From a bacterium (lineage in GTDB: Bacteria; SAR324; XYD2-FULL-50-16): a stretch of 64,000 nt of DNA. Each line of letters opens with the position of its first letter. Positions within the stretch are counted from its first letter, which is position 1. Positions 55,438 to 64,000 of this stretch are shown in pieces. Both the position numbers and the translations under genes were made by a program. The stretch spans positions 62,001-126,000 of the forward strand of contig JAJRZQ010000012.1 of the NCBI GenBank assembly GCA_024275165.1, in the 5' to 3' direction. The notes beneath the pieces are model-generated. The model was not told where the DNA came from. It ran no database searches and saw only the letters and a program-made list of their open reading frames with translations.

Positions 55438-56098
55438 GGCTTTTTCCTTGGTTGGCCCGGGCCAGCCGTTCCAAAAACTCTGCGCGGGCCAGGGGTTTGG
55501 CCCCTAGGTTGGCCAGGTGTTGGGTCGGGTTCTGGCAGTCGATCAGTTGAAATTCATGCTGTTGGCAAAAACGGTTGAGCCAAGCAAAAGCCACCTTGGA
55601 GCCGTCTCGTTTTAGGCTAAACATGGATTCCCCAAAAAAGCTTTGCCCCAAGCTAACCCCATAGAGCCCCCCGGCCAATTCATCAGCGTAAAACACCTCA
55701 AGGCAATGGGCGTAGCCGAGGTGATAGAGCTCAAGGTAGGCTGTTTTCATCTCCTCGGTGATCCAGGTGCCGTCTTGGCCCGGGCGGGGGAGCATGGCGC
55801 AATGCCCAATCACCCCGGCAAAGTCTCCATCCCAAAGAATCCGCACTTTATCTTGTTTGAGCAGGCGGTTTAAGCTTTTGCTGATATGCATTTCACCGGG
55901 GATTAAGACCATCCTCGGGTCGGGGGACCACCATAAGAGGGGATAACCCGCAGAGTACCAGGGGAAGATACCCATGCGATAGGCTAAGAGCAAACGCTCG
56001 GTAGAGAGGTCGCCCCCCATGGCTAAAAGTCCTTCCGGTTCAGCCTCTAAGGGGTTGGGGAAGTGAACCTGCTCACCGTCTAAGAGATAAAAACTCAT
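55391..56098 (-). CDS. aat: leucyl/phenylalanyl-tRNA--protein transferase
   Basis: A 235-residue enzyme of the N-end rule pathway that adds Leu or Phe to N-terminal Arg/Lys proteins for ClpS/ClpAP. The family signatures are FPNPLEAEPEGLLAMGGDLSTERLLLAYRMGIFPWYS, LLWWSPDPRMVL, GTWITEEMKTAYLELYHLGYAHCLEV, GGLYGVSLGQSFFGESMFS and WLNRFCQQHEFQLIDCQ. It begins 1 nt after the gshB stop. Its last 47 nt overlap the end of the convergent exported-protein gene. Confidence 0.95.
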   Translation of the reverse strand: MSFYLLDGEQVHFPNPLEAEPEGLLAMGGDLSTERLLLAYRMGIFPWYSAGYPLLWWSPDPRMVLIPGEMHISKSLNRLLKQDKVRILWDGDFAGVIGHCAMLPRPGQDGTWITEEMKTAYLELYHLGYAHCLEVFYADELAGGLYGVSLGQSFFGESMFSLKRDGSKVAFAWLNRFCQQHEFQLIDCQNPTQHLANLGAKPLARAEFLERLARANQGKSLKGSWQNLGREVLGF

Positions 56099-56099
56099 C

Positions 56100-57041
56100 T
56101 CAACCTTGATAGCTCCCTAAGCGATCCCAGAACTCGATCGCCAGGTCCAGGCCCCCGAGTTGTCGGATTTCCTGCACCCCTGTGGGGCTGGTTACATTGA
56201 TTTCGGTGATGTAATCCCCGATGATGTCCAAACCAACAAAATAAAGCCCGTCGGCGATGATTTTGTCTTTGACCTGCTGAATCAGCCAGGTCTCCCGTTC
56301 GTTCAAGGGGTCGAGGCTCACCTGGCCGCCCACATGGATGTTCCCGCGGTGTTCCCCCTTGCTGGGGGTGCGCAGCAGGCAGCCTAAGGGCTCCCCTTGG
56401 ATCAGGATCACCCGTTTATCCCCCTTGGCGATTTGGGGGAGGTATTCTTGGGCGATGATGTGTTCGCTGAATTCATGGGTGCTGATTTCAATTAAACTGT
56501 TGAAGTTTTTATCTTCTGGTGTGAGGTAAAGCACCCCGGAGCCCCCGCTTTTGTTGGTGGGCTTGATGATGATTTCTTTGTGCTTTAGCAAAAAGGCTCG
56601 AATTTCAGCAGCGTCACGGGTAATTAGGGTTTGGGGGCACACCTGGGGGAAGTTGAGCCCATAGATTTTTTCCGGGGCATCGCGCAGAGCCGAGGCTCGA
56701 TTGATCACCTTCGCTTTCTTGGCCAAAGAAAGGAAATGGGTGGCTAAGAAGTATTCTTCATCAAAAGGCGGGTCTTTGCGCATTAAAATGACATCGAAGT
56801 CATCCAGGGCCGCTTCGGTTCGATTTGCCAGCCAAGTGAAACAGGGGTCTTTGCGCAAGAAGCGAATCTTTTGAGCTTGCACTCTCGGCTCGGCTCCGCG
56901 CAGGAGTAAGTCGCCTGCTTGGGAGTAAAAGATATCAAACCCTCTGTTTTGCGCCGCAATCGCCAAGGCAAAGCTGGTGTCTTGATCTATATGAATTCTG
57001 GATAAAGAGTCCATGACAAAGAGAATTTTCATATTCGGCAT
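56100..57041 (-). CDS. gshB: glutathione synthetase
   Basis: A 313-residue ATP-grasp enzyme joining gamma-glutamylcysteine and glycine. Seen: KILFVMDSLSRIHIDQDTSFALA, VILMRKDPPFDEEYF, EIIIKPTNKSGGSGVLYL, KRVILIQGEPLGCLLR and GLDIIGDYITEINVTSPTGVQEI, all GshB hallmarks. The start (57041 or the ATG 9 nt later) lies inside the end of the KefC-type gene, a 13 nt overlap. gshA is not in the window. Confidence 0.96.
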   Translation of the reverse strand: MPNMKILFVMDSLSRIHIDQDTSFALAIAAQNRGFDIFYSQAGDLLLRGAEPRVQAQKIRFLRKDPCFTWLANRTEAALDDFDVILMRKDPPFDEEYFLATHFLSLAKKAKVINRASALRDAPEKIYGLNFPQVCPQTLITRDAAEIRAFLLKHKEIIIKPTNKSGGSGVLYLTPEDKNFNSLIEISTHEFSEHIIAQEYLPQIAKGDKRVILIQGEPLGCLLRTPSKGEHRGNIHVGGQVSLDPLNERETWLIQQVKDKIIADGLYFVGLDIIGDYITEINVTSPTGVQEIRQLGGLDLAIEFWDRLGSYQG

Positions 57042-59038
57042 GCTTTTTCGTGTCCCGTGGCGTGAAAGAGGTCTGCTGCTCGGCAGAGATCCTTTTTGGA
57101 ACCTAAGAGGAGCAGGCCGTCTTGAGCGAGTAAGAGGTCGTCCGCTCCGGGATGGGCGATGGTTTGCCCCTTCCTGCGGATCGCTAAGAGCGTCAGGTTG
57201 TATTGCTTGCGCAGGTTGGACTGGGCTAAGGTTTGGCCGACCAAGGGGCTCTTGTCGGTCAAGGTGACATTCATTAAATCATGATCTCCCAAAAAGGGCT
57301 GCAAGTCCAGGCGGGATTGGCGAAAGCCCCGCACCATGCCGTAGCCGCCGTTGCGGGCCTCTTGCAGGGCCTCTTCGATTTCTTCTTGAGGGAGCTGATA
57401 TTTATGCAGAATACGGCTGAAGATGCTCAAGGCGGTTTCGTATTCGGCGGGGATCACTTCATCGGCGCCTAGCCCGTAAAGCCGTTCCAACTGAGTCACA
57501 AAATGGGTACGGACAATCAACCAGACCGCGGGGTTTTGTTGTTTGACCAAGGAAACGGCGAGTTCGTTGGCTTTCGGATCGTTGATCGCCAAGACCACGA
57601 TCTTTGCGGCCGCGATCCCTGCTTGATGCAGGCATTCCTCTCGCCCCACATCGCCGTAGATGATATTGACCCCTTTTGCCCGTTCCTTTTTGACCGTGTC
57701 CGGGTTCATTTCCAAGACCAGATAAGGCGCCTTGACCGCCTGGGCGGCCTTGGCCAAGATACGCCCCGTCAGCCCGAAACCGGCGATGAGGATGTGGTTT
57801 TCCATTTTCGTGAATTGATCCTTCTCGGCCAAGGGAATGGCGTTCCACCCCTTAGAGAGGAGGGGGGGCAGGCTGGAACGCTGCGCCCTGTCGCTCAATA
57901 CCTGCCCCAGGCTCAGCAGGGCGGGAGTCAAGGCGAGACTCGCCACGCTGGCTGCGAGAAAATATTGGTAGGTTTCAGCAGAGAGCAGATCGTACTGCAT
58001 CCCCACCTTACTGAGCACAAAGCTGAATTCCCCGATTTGAGCCAGTCCAAAGCCCACATAGACCCCGATGCGCAAGCCCAACCCCAGGGCCAAGACGGCA
58101 AAAGCGGCGGTCAAGGCCTTGATGAGCACCAAGGCAACGACCAGGGCGAAAATGATGGGAAAGTGGGAGAAGAAAAACTGGAAATCCAAGAGCATGCCGA
58201 TGGAGATAAAAAAGAAACTGGAAAAGACATCCCGAAAGGGGGTAATGCTGGCCAAGGCAAAGTGGGCGTATTCGGATTCGGAGATGATCAACCCGGCCAA
58301 AAAAGCCCCCAATCCCACGCTCAACCCGGCCCAGTGGGTCAGCCAAGTTACCCCTAGAACCATGGAGCAAATGGAGAGCAAAAAGAGTTCCCGGCTCCGG
58401 GTGGCGGCTAAACGGTAGAGCATCCAGGGGGCGACCCAGCGAGCCATGACCACCACAAAAAGGATGATCACCAGCGATTTGCCCCCCAAGACCCATAATC
58501 CATCCCCTCCCGCGTTCTCCATCCCTCCTAAGAGCGGGGTTAGGAGGATGAGGGGGACAATCAAAAGGTCTTGAAAAATTAAGATAGCCAGCAGGGTTTG
58601 GCCCTGGGGGCTGTTTTGCAGGTGCCGCTCCTGCTGCAGGCGCAAGACAATCGCCGTACTGGAAAGCGCCAAGAGAAACCCCCAAAAGACCCCCTGCTGC
58701 CAGGAGACTTCAAATAGGCTGGCGATGCCCAGCCCCAAGCCAATGGTTAAGCCCGCCTGCAGGCTACCTCCGATAAAGACCGCCCGACCGATCCGGGCTA
58801 ATTCGGCAAAGGAAAACTCCAGGCCAATGGCAAAAAGCAGCAAAATGACCCCGATTTCGGCCAAGTGCTCTACCCCCTTGATTTCGGTGATCGCTTGCAA
58901 TCCGTAAGGCCCCGCCAGCAGGCCCGTAAACAAGAGGCCGATAATGGGGGGAATCTTCAAGCGGTGGCTGGCCCACAATACAAACATGGACAGCACCAGC
59001 ATCACCGCTAAATCTTGCAATATGGGGATTTCTTCCAT
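57029..59038 (-). CDS. kefC: KefB/KefC-type cation:proton antiporter with TrkA-N/C domains
   Basis: A 669-residue monovalent cation/proton antiporter (CPA2). The N-terminal half has about 12 membrane segments, with IGVILLLFAIGLEFSF and LALSSTAIVLRLQQERHLQNSPQGQTLLAILIFQDLLIVP. After about residue 400 comes an NAD-binding RCK/TrkA-N domain (NHILIAGFGLTGRILAKAA, PYLVLEMNPDTV, YGDVGREECLHQAGI), then a TrkA-C domain at the end. In E. coli KefB/KefC are gated by glutathione adducts. The adjacent, overlapping gshB makes that role likely. Ion selectivity is inferred. Confidence 0.92.
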   Translation of the reverse strand: MEEIPILQDLAVMLVLSMFVLWASHRLKIPPIIGLLFTGLLAGPYGLQAITEIKGVEHLAEIGVILLLFAIGLEFSFAELARIGRAVFIGGSLQAGLTIGLGLGIASLFEVSWQQGVFWGFLLALSSTAIVLRLQQERHLQNSPQGQTLLAILIFQDLLIVPLILLTPLLGGMENAGGDGLWVLGGKSLVIILFVVVMARWVAPWMLYRLAATRSRELFLLSICSMVLGVTWLTHWAGLSVGLGAFLAGLIISESEYAHFALASITPFRDVFSSFFFISIGMLLDFQFFFSHFPIIFALVVALVLIKALTAAFAVLALGLGLRIGVYVGFGLAQIGEFSFVLSKVGMQYDLLSAETYQYFLAASVASLALTPALLSLGQVLSDRAQRSSLPPLLSKGWNAIPLAEKDQFTKMENHILIAGFGLTGRILAKAAQAVKAPYLVLEMNPDTVKKERAKGVNIIYGDVGREECLHQAGIAAAKIVVLAINDPKANELAVSLVKQQNPAVWLIVRTHFVTQLERLYGLGADEVIPAEYETALSIFSRILHKYQLPQEEIEEALQEARNGGYGMVRGFRQSRLDLQPFLGDHDLMNVTLTDKSPLVGQTLAQSNLRKQYNLTLLAIRRKGQTIAHPGADDLLLAQDGLLLLGSKKDLCRAADLFHATGHEKACRI

Positions 59039-59042
59039 GGTG

Positions 59043-60431
59043 TTATTGTAGTTTTAGTTTTTCTCGGGCATAGATTTTTTTTAAGACCAACAGGGCCAAA
59101 AGGCCGCTGAAAACCTTAGAGAGCAGGGCAGCGGAAAAGATACCCTGCATGGCGCCCAATTTTGCTCCGATAAAGGAGAGAGGAATAAAAAAAACAAAAA
59201 CATAAACCAGGCTGAGCAGAGCGGCGAGGTAGGGCTTTTCCAAGACATTCAAGGGGCTGGCCGAGAGGCTTAGGATCCCTTGGAAACCGTAACCAAAGGG
59301 GACGATCCAAAGATATTGGACGATCAGGGAGACCACGGTCGCGTCGTCGCTGAACAGGCGGGCCAAAAAGTGAGAGGCGAGAAAAAACAGCCCCACCAGG
59401 ATCAGCCCCCAAAGCAGGGAAAACTGGTAGGCGCGTCTCATCCCCTCTTCAATGCGGGCAAAGCGTTTGGCGCCCCAATTCTGCCCAAAAAAGGGGGCTA
59501 TCACGGCAGAGAGAGCCATCAACATGTACAGGGCGAGCATCTCAACCTTAAAGGCCACTCCGTATGCCGCTACGGCGGCGGTGCCAAAGGTGGCCACCAG
59601 CTTGGTCACCATCCCGATTCCGAGGGGTAAGACCAAATTGGTGGCCCCAGTGGGTAAGGCAATACGCAAGATGGAGCGAAAGCTCTCCCATAGTTTGGTT
59701 TGGCTGGGTCGGTTTAAGGTGATCATTTCTTCTTGAGCATAGAGCACCCAGAGGCTCAACACAAAGGTTAAGGCGCGCGAGATCAAAGTGGCCAAGGCGG
59801 CCCCTTGCATTTCCATGCGGGGAAAGAGCCCGAGCCCGAAGATCAAAAGAGGGTCTAAAATCAGGTTGACCAACATGGCGGCAAGCATGATGAAACTTGC
59901 CTTTTTCATGTTGCCTTTGGCGCGGATGGCGCTATTGCCCACCATGGGCACCACCAAAAAAGGCATGCTCCAATACCAAATATACAGGTAATCACCGATG
60001 AAGGGCAAGAGGTCTTTGTCGGCGCCAAGGGCAAAAAACAAAATCGGATGGAGGCTAAAGCTCAAGGCGACAAAAAAAAGCACAATCAAAAAAGCCAAGA
60101 GCAATGAGTCGGTGGTGAGGCGCTGGACCTGAAGCGAATCGTTTCTGCCCACGGCCTTGGAGATCACCGCCGAAGAGCCGGTAGCCAGGCCCAATGCCAT
60201 GGCGCTGATGGCCATGACCACGGGAAAGCAAAAGCCCATGGCCGCCAGTTGGGTGGTGCCTAAGCGACTGATAAAATAAGTGTCGGTAAGGTTGAAAACC
60301 AACATGCCTAAGATGCCCGTCAACATGGCCAGGGTTTTGCGCGCCAACAAAGGGGCAATCGCCCCCTGCAAAAAGATCGGGCCCTTGGGGGGGAGGGCCG
60401 AAGCCTCCGGGCAGGCAGGCAGCTGGGCCAT
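59043..60431 (-). CDS. MATE-family multidrug/cation exporter
   Basis: A 462-residue inner-membrane exporter with 12 predicted helices. MATE traits are the N-terminal LAMLTGILGMLVFNLTDTYFISRLGTTQLAAMGF, LATGSSAVISKAVGRND, a Pro-rich YLYIWYWSMPFLVVPM and the second-half repeat AFFGQNWGAKRFARIEEGMRRA. It likely extrudes toxic compounds with Na+ or H+. It lies 4 nt before the KefC-type gene, so the ccm genes, MATE, kefC, gshB and aat read as one long transcription unit. Confidence 0.93.
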   Translation of the reverse strand: MAQLPACPEASALPPKGPIFLQGAIAPLLARKTLAMLTGILGMLVFNLTDTYFISRLGTTQLAAMGFCFPVVMAISAMALGLATGSSAVISKAVGRNDSLQVQRLTTDSLLLAFLIVLFFVALSFSLHPILFFALGADKDLLPFIGDYLYIWYWSMPFLVVPMVGNSAIRAKGNMKKASFIMLAAMLVNLILDPLLIFGLGLFPRMEMQGAALATLISRALTFVLSLWVLYAQEEMITLNRPSQTKLWESFRSILRIALPTGATNLVLPLGIGMVTKLVATFGTAAVAAYGVAFKVEMLALYMLMALSAVIAPFFGQNWGAKRFARIEEGMRRAYQFSLLWGLILVGLFFLASHFLARLFSDDATVVSLIVQYLWIVPFGYGFQGILSLSASPLNVLEKPYLAALLSLVYVFVFFIPLSFIGAKLGAMQGIFSAALLSKVFSGLLALLVLKKIYAREKLKLQ

Positions 60432-60436
60432 AGGGG

Positions 60437-60712
60437 TTAGTTCGCTGGTTTGGGGGGGTGCTGGGTGCTGAGGTAGTCTCTTTGGTATTCGAGTTGCAAC
60501 CGCTCAAATTCCTCTTTGTTCAAATGGCCTAATTGATAGTCCTGCTCGAGTTCGGAGATGGCCTCCAACAAAGCGAGTTGGGGGTTGAAACGATGGGCTT
60601 CTTGTTCATCGCCTTGATGATAGGCCTGTTCCTTGTCTTTCATCAAAGGTTTATAAACCACGACAAAGGCGAGCAAGAGGGAAATCAAACTACAAATCGC
60701 GAGGGTGGTCAT
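60437..60712 (-). CDS. CcmI-like short cytochrome c biogenesis protein
   Basis: A 91-residue protein with one N-terminal membrane helix (TLAICSLISLLLAFVVVYKPL) and a charged helical domain (ALLEAISELEQDYQLGHLNKEEFERLQLEY). This matches the first part of CcmI (D-x-x-x-G-x-L-x-x-x-E/D-[FY]), lacking the long periplasmic TPR part. CcmI recruits apocytochrome c in System I. It overlaps ccmH by 4 nt (ATGA). Confidence 0.8.
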   Translation of the reverse strand: MTTLAICSLISLLLAFVVVYKPLMKDKEQAYHQGDEQEAHRFNPQLALLEAISELEQDYQLGHLNKEEFERLQLEYQRDYLSTQHPPKPAN

Positions 60713-61155
60713 GGTTCGATCTCCTTTAAGGCCTGGTTGATTTCCGCCTTTTCCTGGGCGCTGAGGGGGGGGAGATCAGTGGTATGGGTATGGGCGTTTT
60801 TGCCCTTGAGGCGAAAAAAGAGGCCCAAGGCGGCCAAGGCGATTAAAATGCCGGGGGAGAACCATAAAAGCAGGTTGATTCCTTCTTTTTTGGGGCTGCG
60901 TAAGATCCACTCTCCATAGCGTTGCACAAAAAAGGCGAGAATCTCTTTTTCGCTTTTTCCTTCCCGCAACATCTCTCGGATCTTCATTTTCATGTTGGTG
61001 GCCAATCCGGCTTCGGATTCCTTAACCGACATGGCTTGGCAGGTGGGGCAACGGAGTTGGTGGGCGATTTCGCGCACCCTTTGGTCTAGGGTTTCCTCCC
61101 CAAAAAGCGCGGCGGGGAGGATCAAGAGAAGAGCGAATAAAACTGGCGTTTTCAT
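60709..61155 (-). CDS. ccmH: cytochrome c maturation protein CcmH/CycL
   Basis: A 148-residue protein with signal peptide (FALLLILPAALFGE), the thiol motif HQLRCPTCQAMSV (LRC-x-x-C), the helix KMKIREMLREGKSEKEILAFFVQRYGEWIL, and a C-terminal membrane anchor (LLLWFSPGILIALAALGLFF). CcmH reduces apocytochrome c thiols for haem ligation. Overlaps ccmG by 4 nt. Confidence 0.95.
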   Translation of the reverse strand: MKTPVLFALLLILPAALFGEETLDQRVREIAHQLRCPTCQAMSVKESEAGLATNMKMKIREMLREGKSEKEILAFFVQRYGEWILRSPKKEGINLLLWFSPGILIALAALGLFFRLKGKNAHTHTTDLPPLSAQEKAEINQALKEIEP

Positions 61156-61682
61156 GGTAAGCGTTCCTCCAAAAAATCGCGGATGACCTCTGGGGTCACG
61201 GCGCCTAAGACTTTATGCACGATGATCCCCTGCTCATCAATGAAAAAGGTTTCGGGGGCGGCGGTGATTCCGTAATTTAAGCTGATATCCCCGACTTCGT
61301 TGTCGGGGCCTAAGAGATAGGTTTTGCCGTAGCGGCGGATGAAAGCTAGGCTGTCTTCTCGCTTATCGTTAAAGGCGATGCCGATGAAAACCGCCCCCCG
61401 GGGGGTGTATTTTTGGTGAGCCGCTTCCATGATGTGCGCTTCGGCTTTGCAGGCGACGCACCAAGAAGCCCAGAAATTCAACACCACGGGCTTGCCGCGA
61501 AACTGTTTCAGTTCAATGGTCTGGCCCTCGAAGGTGGTGAGGGTGAAGTTTTTCGCTTCCTTCCCGATGAGGGCCGAGGGGATCGATTGAGGGTCGCTGG
61601 CGTAAAAAAGCCCGTAAAAAAAGGTCGCTAAAAGCAAAAGGCTAAAGCCGCCCAAGAGCAGGGCGATAACTTTTCGGTTCAT
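61152..61682 (-). CDS. ccmG: thiol:disulfide oxidoreductase CcmG (TlpA-like)
   Basis: A 176-residue membrane-anchored thioredoxin-fold protein. Its N-terminal anchor (VIALLLGGFSLLLLATFFYGLFY) leads to the active site FWASWCVACKAEAHIM, with WC-x-x-C and the cis-Pro block GITAAPETFFIDEQGIIVHK. It passes reducing power to CcmH and apocytochromes. It overlaps ccmF and ccmH by 4 nt each. Confidence 0.95.
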   Translation of the reverse strand: MNRKVIALLLGGFSLLLLATFFYGLFYASDPQSIPSALIGKEAKNFTLTTFEGQTIELKQFRGKPVVLNFWASWCVACKAEAHIMEAAHQKYTPRGAVFIGIAFNDKREDSLAFIRRYGKTYLLGPDNEVGDISLNYGITAAPETFFIDEQGIIVHKVLGAVTPEVIRDFLEERLP

Positions 61683-63631
61683 GCCTTCTCCTGTTTTTTA
61701 AGTTGAGTGGGGCGGTAAGCGAGGGCGTAGAAGGTGCCGATGATATAAAAGGCTAAACTCGCCCAGACAAAGTTGACCATGGGGTTGATATAGACATTCA
61801 AGGTCGCGGAACCGTCATCGTTGTAGCTGGCTAGGCTGACATAAAAATCACTGATTAAGGTGCTGTAGATCGCCACTTCGGTCATGGGCTCGGGCCGAGT
61901 GGGGTAAAAGGCTTTAGCGGGGCGCAACTCCGCTTTGTAGACTCCCTTCTTTTTCAGTTCGAGGTCTACCGCGAGATGCCTCGCGTTTAAGACCTGGCGC
62001 TCGCTCGACCCTTTATAGGTGAGTTGGTAGTCTCGAATTTGCTTGGATTGATTAGGGTAGAGGGTAAAGGCGTCTTCGTAACCGAAGAAGTTTCCGCAAA
62101 AACCCAAAACCATCACCACCACCCCGAGGTGGATGATCAAACCGCCTCGTTTGCGCTTATCCTGCCATACTTTGACCCAAAAGCCCGTTGGTTTTGGGTT
62201 GTGGAGTCGTTGCGCCCGGATGGACTTGATGAGTTCGCTCAAAACGACCCAGCCGGCAAAAAAGGCCATGCCCGCCAAAAAGGAGAGTTGCCAATCCCAA
62301 GCAAGGGCGACCATGCTCCCCACGACGAGGGCTAAGGTGGTTAGGCTGGGGATCGCCAGGTTTTTTTGCAGCATCTTGTTGGTGGTGGTCTTCCAGCCCA
62401 AAACCTGCGTGATGCCCATCATGAAGATCAATAAAACCCCTAAGGGTAAGATGATGCTGTTAAAGAAGGGGGCCTGGATGGAAAGCTTTTTGTCAAACAA
62501 CCCTTCAGCCAAGAGGGGGAACACGGTGCCGTAAAGCACCGTAAAGGCCATGCCCAAAAAGAGAACATTGTTGAGCAAAAAGCTGCTTTCTTTGCTCATG
62601 ATGCTGGCTTTGCCCTCTGGGTCTTTAAAGTAGCCGGGGCGAAGGTAAAGCAGTAAGAAACTCAAGACCAAGATCAGGGCGATAAAGACCAAAAAGGCCG
62701 GGCCGATATTGGACTTGGAAAAGGCATGGACCGAATTCAGCACCCCTGAGCGGGTGATGAAGGTGCCCAAGATCGACAGGGTAAAGGTGGTGATCAGCAA
62801 CAGTACATTCCATAATTTTAGTCGATTGCGCTTTTCTTGCACGATTACAGAATGCAGGTAGGCCGTTCCGGTCAGCCAGGGCATTAAACTGGCGTTTTCG
62901 ACCGGGTCCCAGGCCCAATAGCCGCCCCAACCGAGTTCGACATAGGCCCAATGGCCGCCTAAAATCATCCCGAGGGTTAAAAAGAACCAACTTACCAAGG
63001 TCCAGCGGCGGGTGGCCAAAATCCATTCGTCACTCTGCCTGCCCGCCCATAACGAGCCCATGGCAAAGGCAAAGGGAATGTTGAACCCCACATACCCCAA
63101 ATAGAGCGAGGGGGGGTGAAACACCATTCCCGGATTTTGCAAAAGGGGGTTGAGCCCTCTCCCCTCGCCCGGGGCGGGGAGCATCTTGGCAAAGGGGCTC
63201 GACCAACCGATGAGCATAAAAAGCAAAAACAGGCTGGTCAAAGAGAGTACGGTAACCACAAAGGGCATGATTTCTTTGTGCTGCTTTTTGTAAAACAATA
63301 CCAAAGCGGCGGTAAACCCCGAGAGCAATAACTGCCATAACAACAAACTGCCCTCTAAACCACCCCAAACCGCGGTGAGCTTGTAAAAGATGGGGAGGTC
63401 GGTGCTGGAGTTGTTGGCGATGAACTTTACGGTAAAATCGCTGGTTAAAAAGCCGATGGAAAGGCTGAAGTAGCTTAGCAGCACCATGATAAAGGTGGCC
63501 AAGTGGGCGCGGTAGGCGGAATCAATGAGGTTGGCGGAATTTTTATAAATCCCGCTCAAGCCCGCAAAAATAGCGTAGCCGGTCAGCAAAAAGGCCGCCA
63601 GCATGGCGTAATAGCCGATGTCGATAATCAT
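61679..63631 (-). CDS. ccmF: cytochrome c haem lyase subunit CcmF
   Basis: A 650-residue inner-membrane protein with many helices. The haem-handling WWD motif is WGGYWAWDPVENASLMPWL, preceded by FHPPSLYLGYVGFNIPFAFA, and a further conserved block near the C-terminus reads VFPLLAEGLFDKKLSIQAPFFN. CcmF transfers haem from CcmE to apocytochrome c together with CcmH. It starts 3 nt after the ccmE stop. Confidence 0.96.
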   Translation of the reverse strand: MIIDIGYYAMLAAFLLTGYAIFAGLSGIYKNSANLIDSAYRAHLATFIMVLLSYFSLSIGFLTSDFTVKFIANNSSTDLPIFYKLTAVWGGLEGSLLLWQLLLSGFTAALVLFYKKQHKEIMPFVVTVLSLTSLFLLFMLIGWSSPFAKMLPAPGEGRGLNPLLQNPGMVFHPPSLYLGYVGFNIPFAFAMGSLWAGRQSDEWILATRRWTLVSWFFLTLGMILGGHWAYVELGWGGYWAWDPVENASLMPWLTGTAYLHSVIVQEKRNRLKLWNVLLLITTFTLSILGTFITRSGVLNSVHAFSKSNIGPAFLVFIALILVLSFLLLYLRPGYFKDPEGKASIMSKESSFLLNNVLFLGMAFTVLYGTVFPLLAEGLFDKKLSIQAPFFNSIILPLGVLLIFMMGITQVLGWKTTTNKMLQKNLAIPSLTTLALVVGSMVALAWDWQLSFLAGMAFFAGWVVLSELIKSIRAQRLHNPKPTGFWVKVWQDKRKRGGLIIHLGVVVMVLGFCGNFFGYEDAFTLYPNQSKQIRDYQLTYKGSSERQVLNARHLAVDLELKKKGVYKAELRPAKAFYPTRPEPMTEVAIYSTLISDFYVSLASYNDDGSATLNVYINPMVNFVWASLAFYIIGTFYALAYRPTQLKKQEKA

Positions 63632-63634
63632 GAG

Positions 63635-63979
63635 TTACTGGGCCATAGATTGATAATAACTGTTTTTGTTTTGCTGTTCCTTGGTTTTGTATTCTTCGGA
63701 ATGCTTGACCAAAAGCTTGCTGGCAACCACGAGACCGGGCTGGGTTAATTGACCTTCCACCACCACGCCTTGCCCTTCTTTGAACATGTCGGGTTTGGAG
63801 CCTGTATAGTTGATCTTTAAGAAATGTGGACTGTCTTCGCTGATGCGAAAGCTGAGTTGGGTTTCTTGGGGTTTCCAAGTCACCGAACCCGCTTCGATCA
63901 GGCCCATGATGCGAATTTTTTTGTTTAAAAACTTATCGGGCTGATTGATGATTTCTGAAGGGGTATGGTAATAGGTCAT
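63635..63979 (-). CDS. ccmE: haem chaperone CcmE
   Basis: A 114-residue, OB-fold haem chaperone. IRIMGLIEAGSVTWKPQETQLSFRI and VVVEGQLTQPGLVVASKLLVKHSEEYK fit the family; the His of VKHSEEY is the expected covalent haem-binding residue. The visible N-terminus (MTYYHTPSEIINQP) lacks the usual membrane anchor, so the true start may lie beyond the window. The frame appears to stay open through GCTTCCATTAGTTCCGACAAC upstream, so an extended start (e.g. SISSDNMTYY...) is possible. The ccmABCD genes would be outside. Confidence 0.85.
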   Translation of the reverse strand: MTYYHTPSEIINQPDKFLNKKIRIMGLIEAGSVTWKPQETQLSFRISEDSPHFLKINYTGSKPDMFKEGQGVVVEGQLTQPGLVVASKLLVKHSEEYKTKEQQNKNSYYQSMAQ

Positions 63980-64000
63980 GTTGTCGGAACTAATGGAAGC

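Overview
The window is a 64 kb piece of a Gram-negative bacterial chromosome, gene-dense and almost entirely housekeeping. LPS export ATPase lptB, signal-peptide and beta-barrel-like proteins, lipoproteins with lipoboxes, glutathione synthase, Aat, System I cytochrome c maturation (ccm) and meso-DAP synthesis (dapF) all point to a diderm. The split glycine decarboxylase (gcvPA/gcvPB), a Bacillus-like AsnRS, a CIRCE (HrcA) operator, an Asp-type HemB, a fused 2-oxoacid:ferredoxin oxidoreductase alpha chain and a selenoprotein fit a deltaproteobacteria-like or deep uncultured lineage. I cannot place it more precisely from sequence alone. No rRNA, tRNA, CRISPR array, insertion sequence or prophage was seen, and no stretch longer than about 300 bases lacks a gene.

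Layout. 1-0.9 kb: 3'-truncated korA. 1.1-2.4 kb: U32-like protein and a Cys-rich mini-protein. 2.4-7 kb: smc and lptB. 7-9.5 kb: monomeric icd with a structured leader. 9.5-15.9 kb: metallophosphoesterase, asnS, a small outer-membrane-like protein and two paralogous HEFQH metallopeptidase-like lipoproteins with a small exported partner. 15.9-22.7 kb (minus strand): scpA, DUF177, rpmF, plsX, fabD, fabG, acpP, fabF and a frameshifted yggS. 22.9-29.8 kb (plus): gltB, gltD, hemB. 29.8-31 kb: LarC1-only protein and TerB-like protein. 31.1-35.4 kb (plus): gcvT-H-PA-PB with a terminator. 35.4-39 kb (minus): small membrane protein, M18 aminopeptidase, spermidine-synthase-like protein, panE. 39.2-46.6 kb (plus): nnr, frr, CIRCE-controlled Clp ATPase, NtrC-type regulator, argC. 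46.6-49.7 kb (minus): hybrid histidine kinase and ComFB-like protein. 50-54.6 kb (minus): dapF, clcA (frameshifted), a SelW-like selenoprotein, ogt, nupC. 55.4-64 kb (minus): ccmE-F-G-H-I, MATE transporter, KefC-type antiporter, gshB, aat.

The most notable item is a 75-codon gene missing from the ORF track because it carries an in-frame UGA. It encodes a C-x-x-U SelW/Rdx-type selenoprotein, with a bacterial SECIS-like hairpin 16 nt after the UGA and an ATGA overlap with the upstream gene. Other points of interest are the CIRCE operator on the clp gene, the duplicated metallopeptidase-lipoprotein cassette, a LarC lacking its second domain, and two housekeeping genes broken by single-base shifts at homopolymers. 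In yggS the shift falls on a classic A AAG GGG slippery heptamer.
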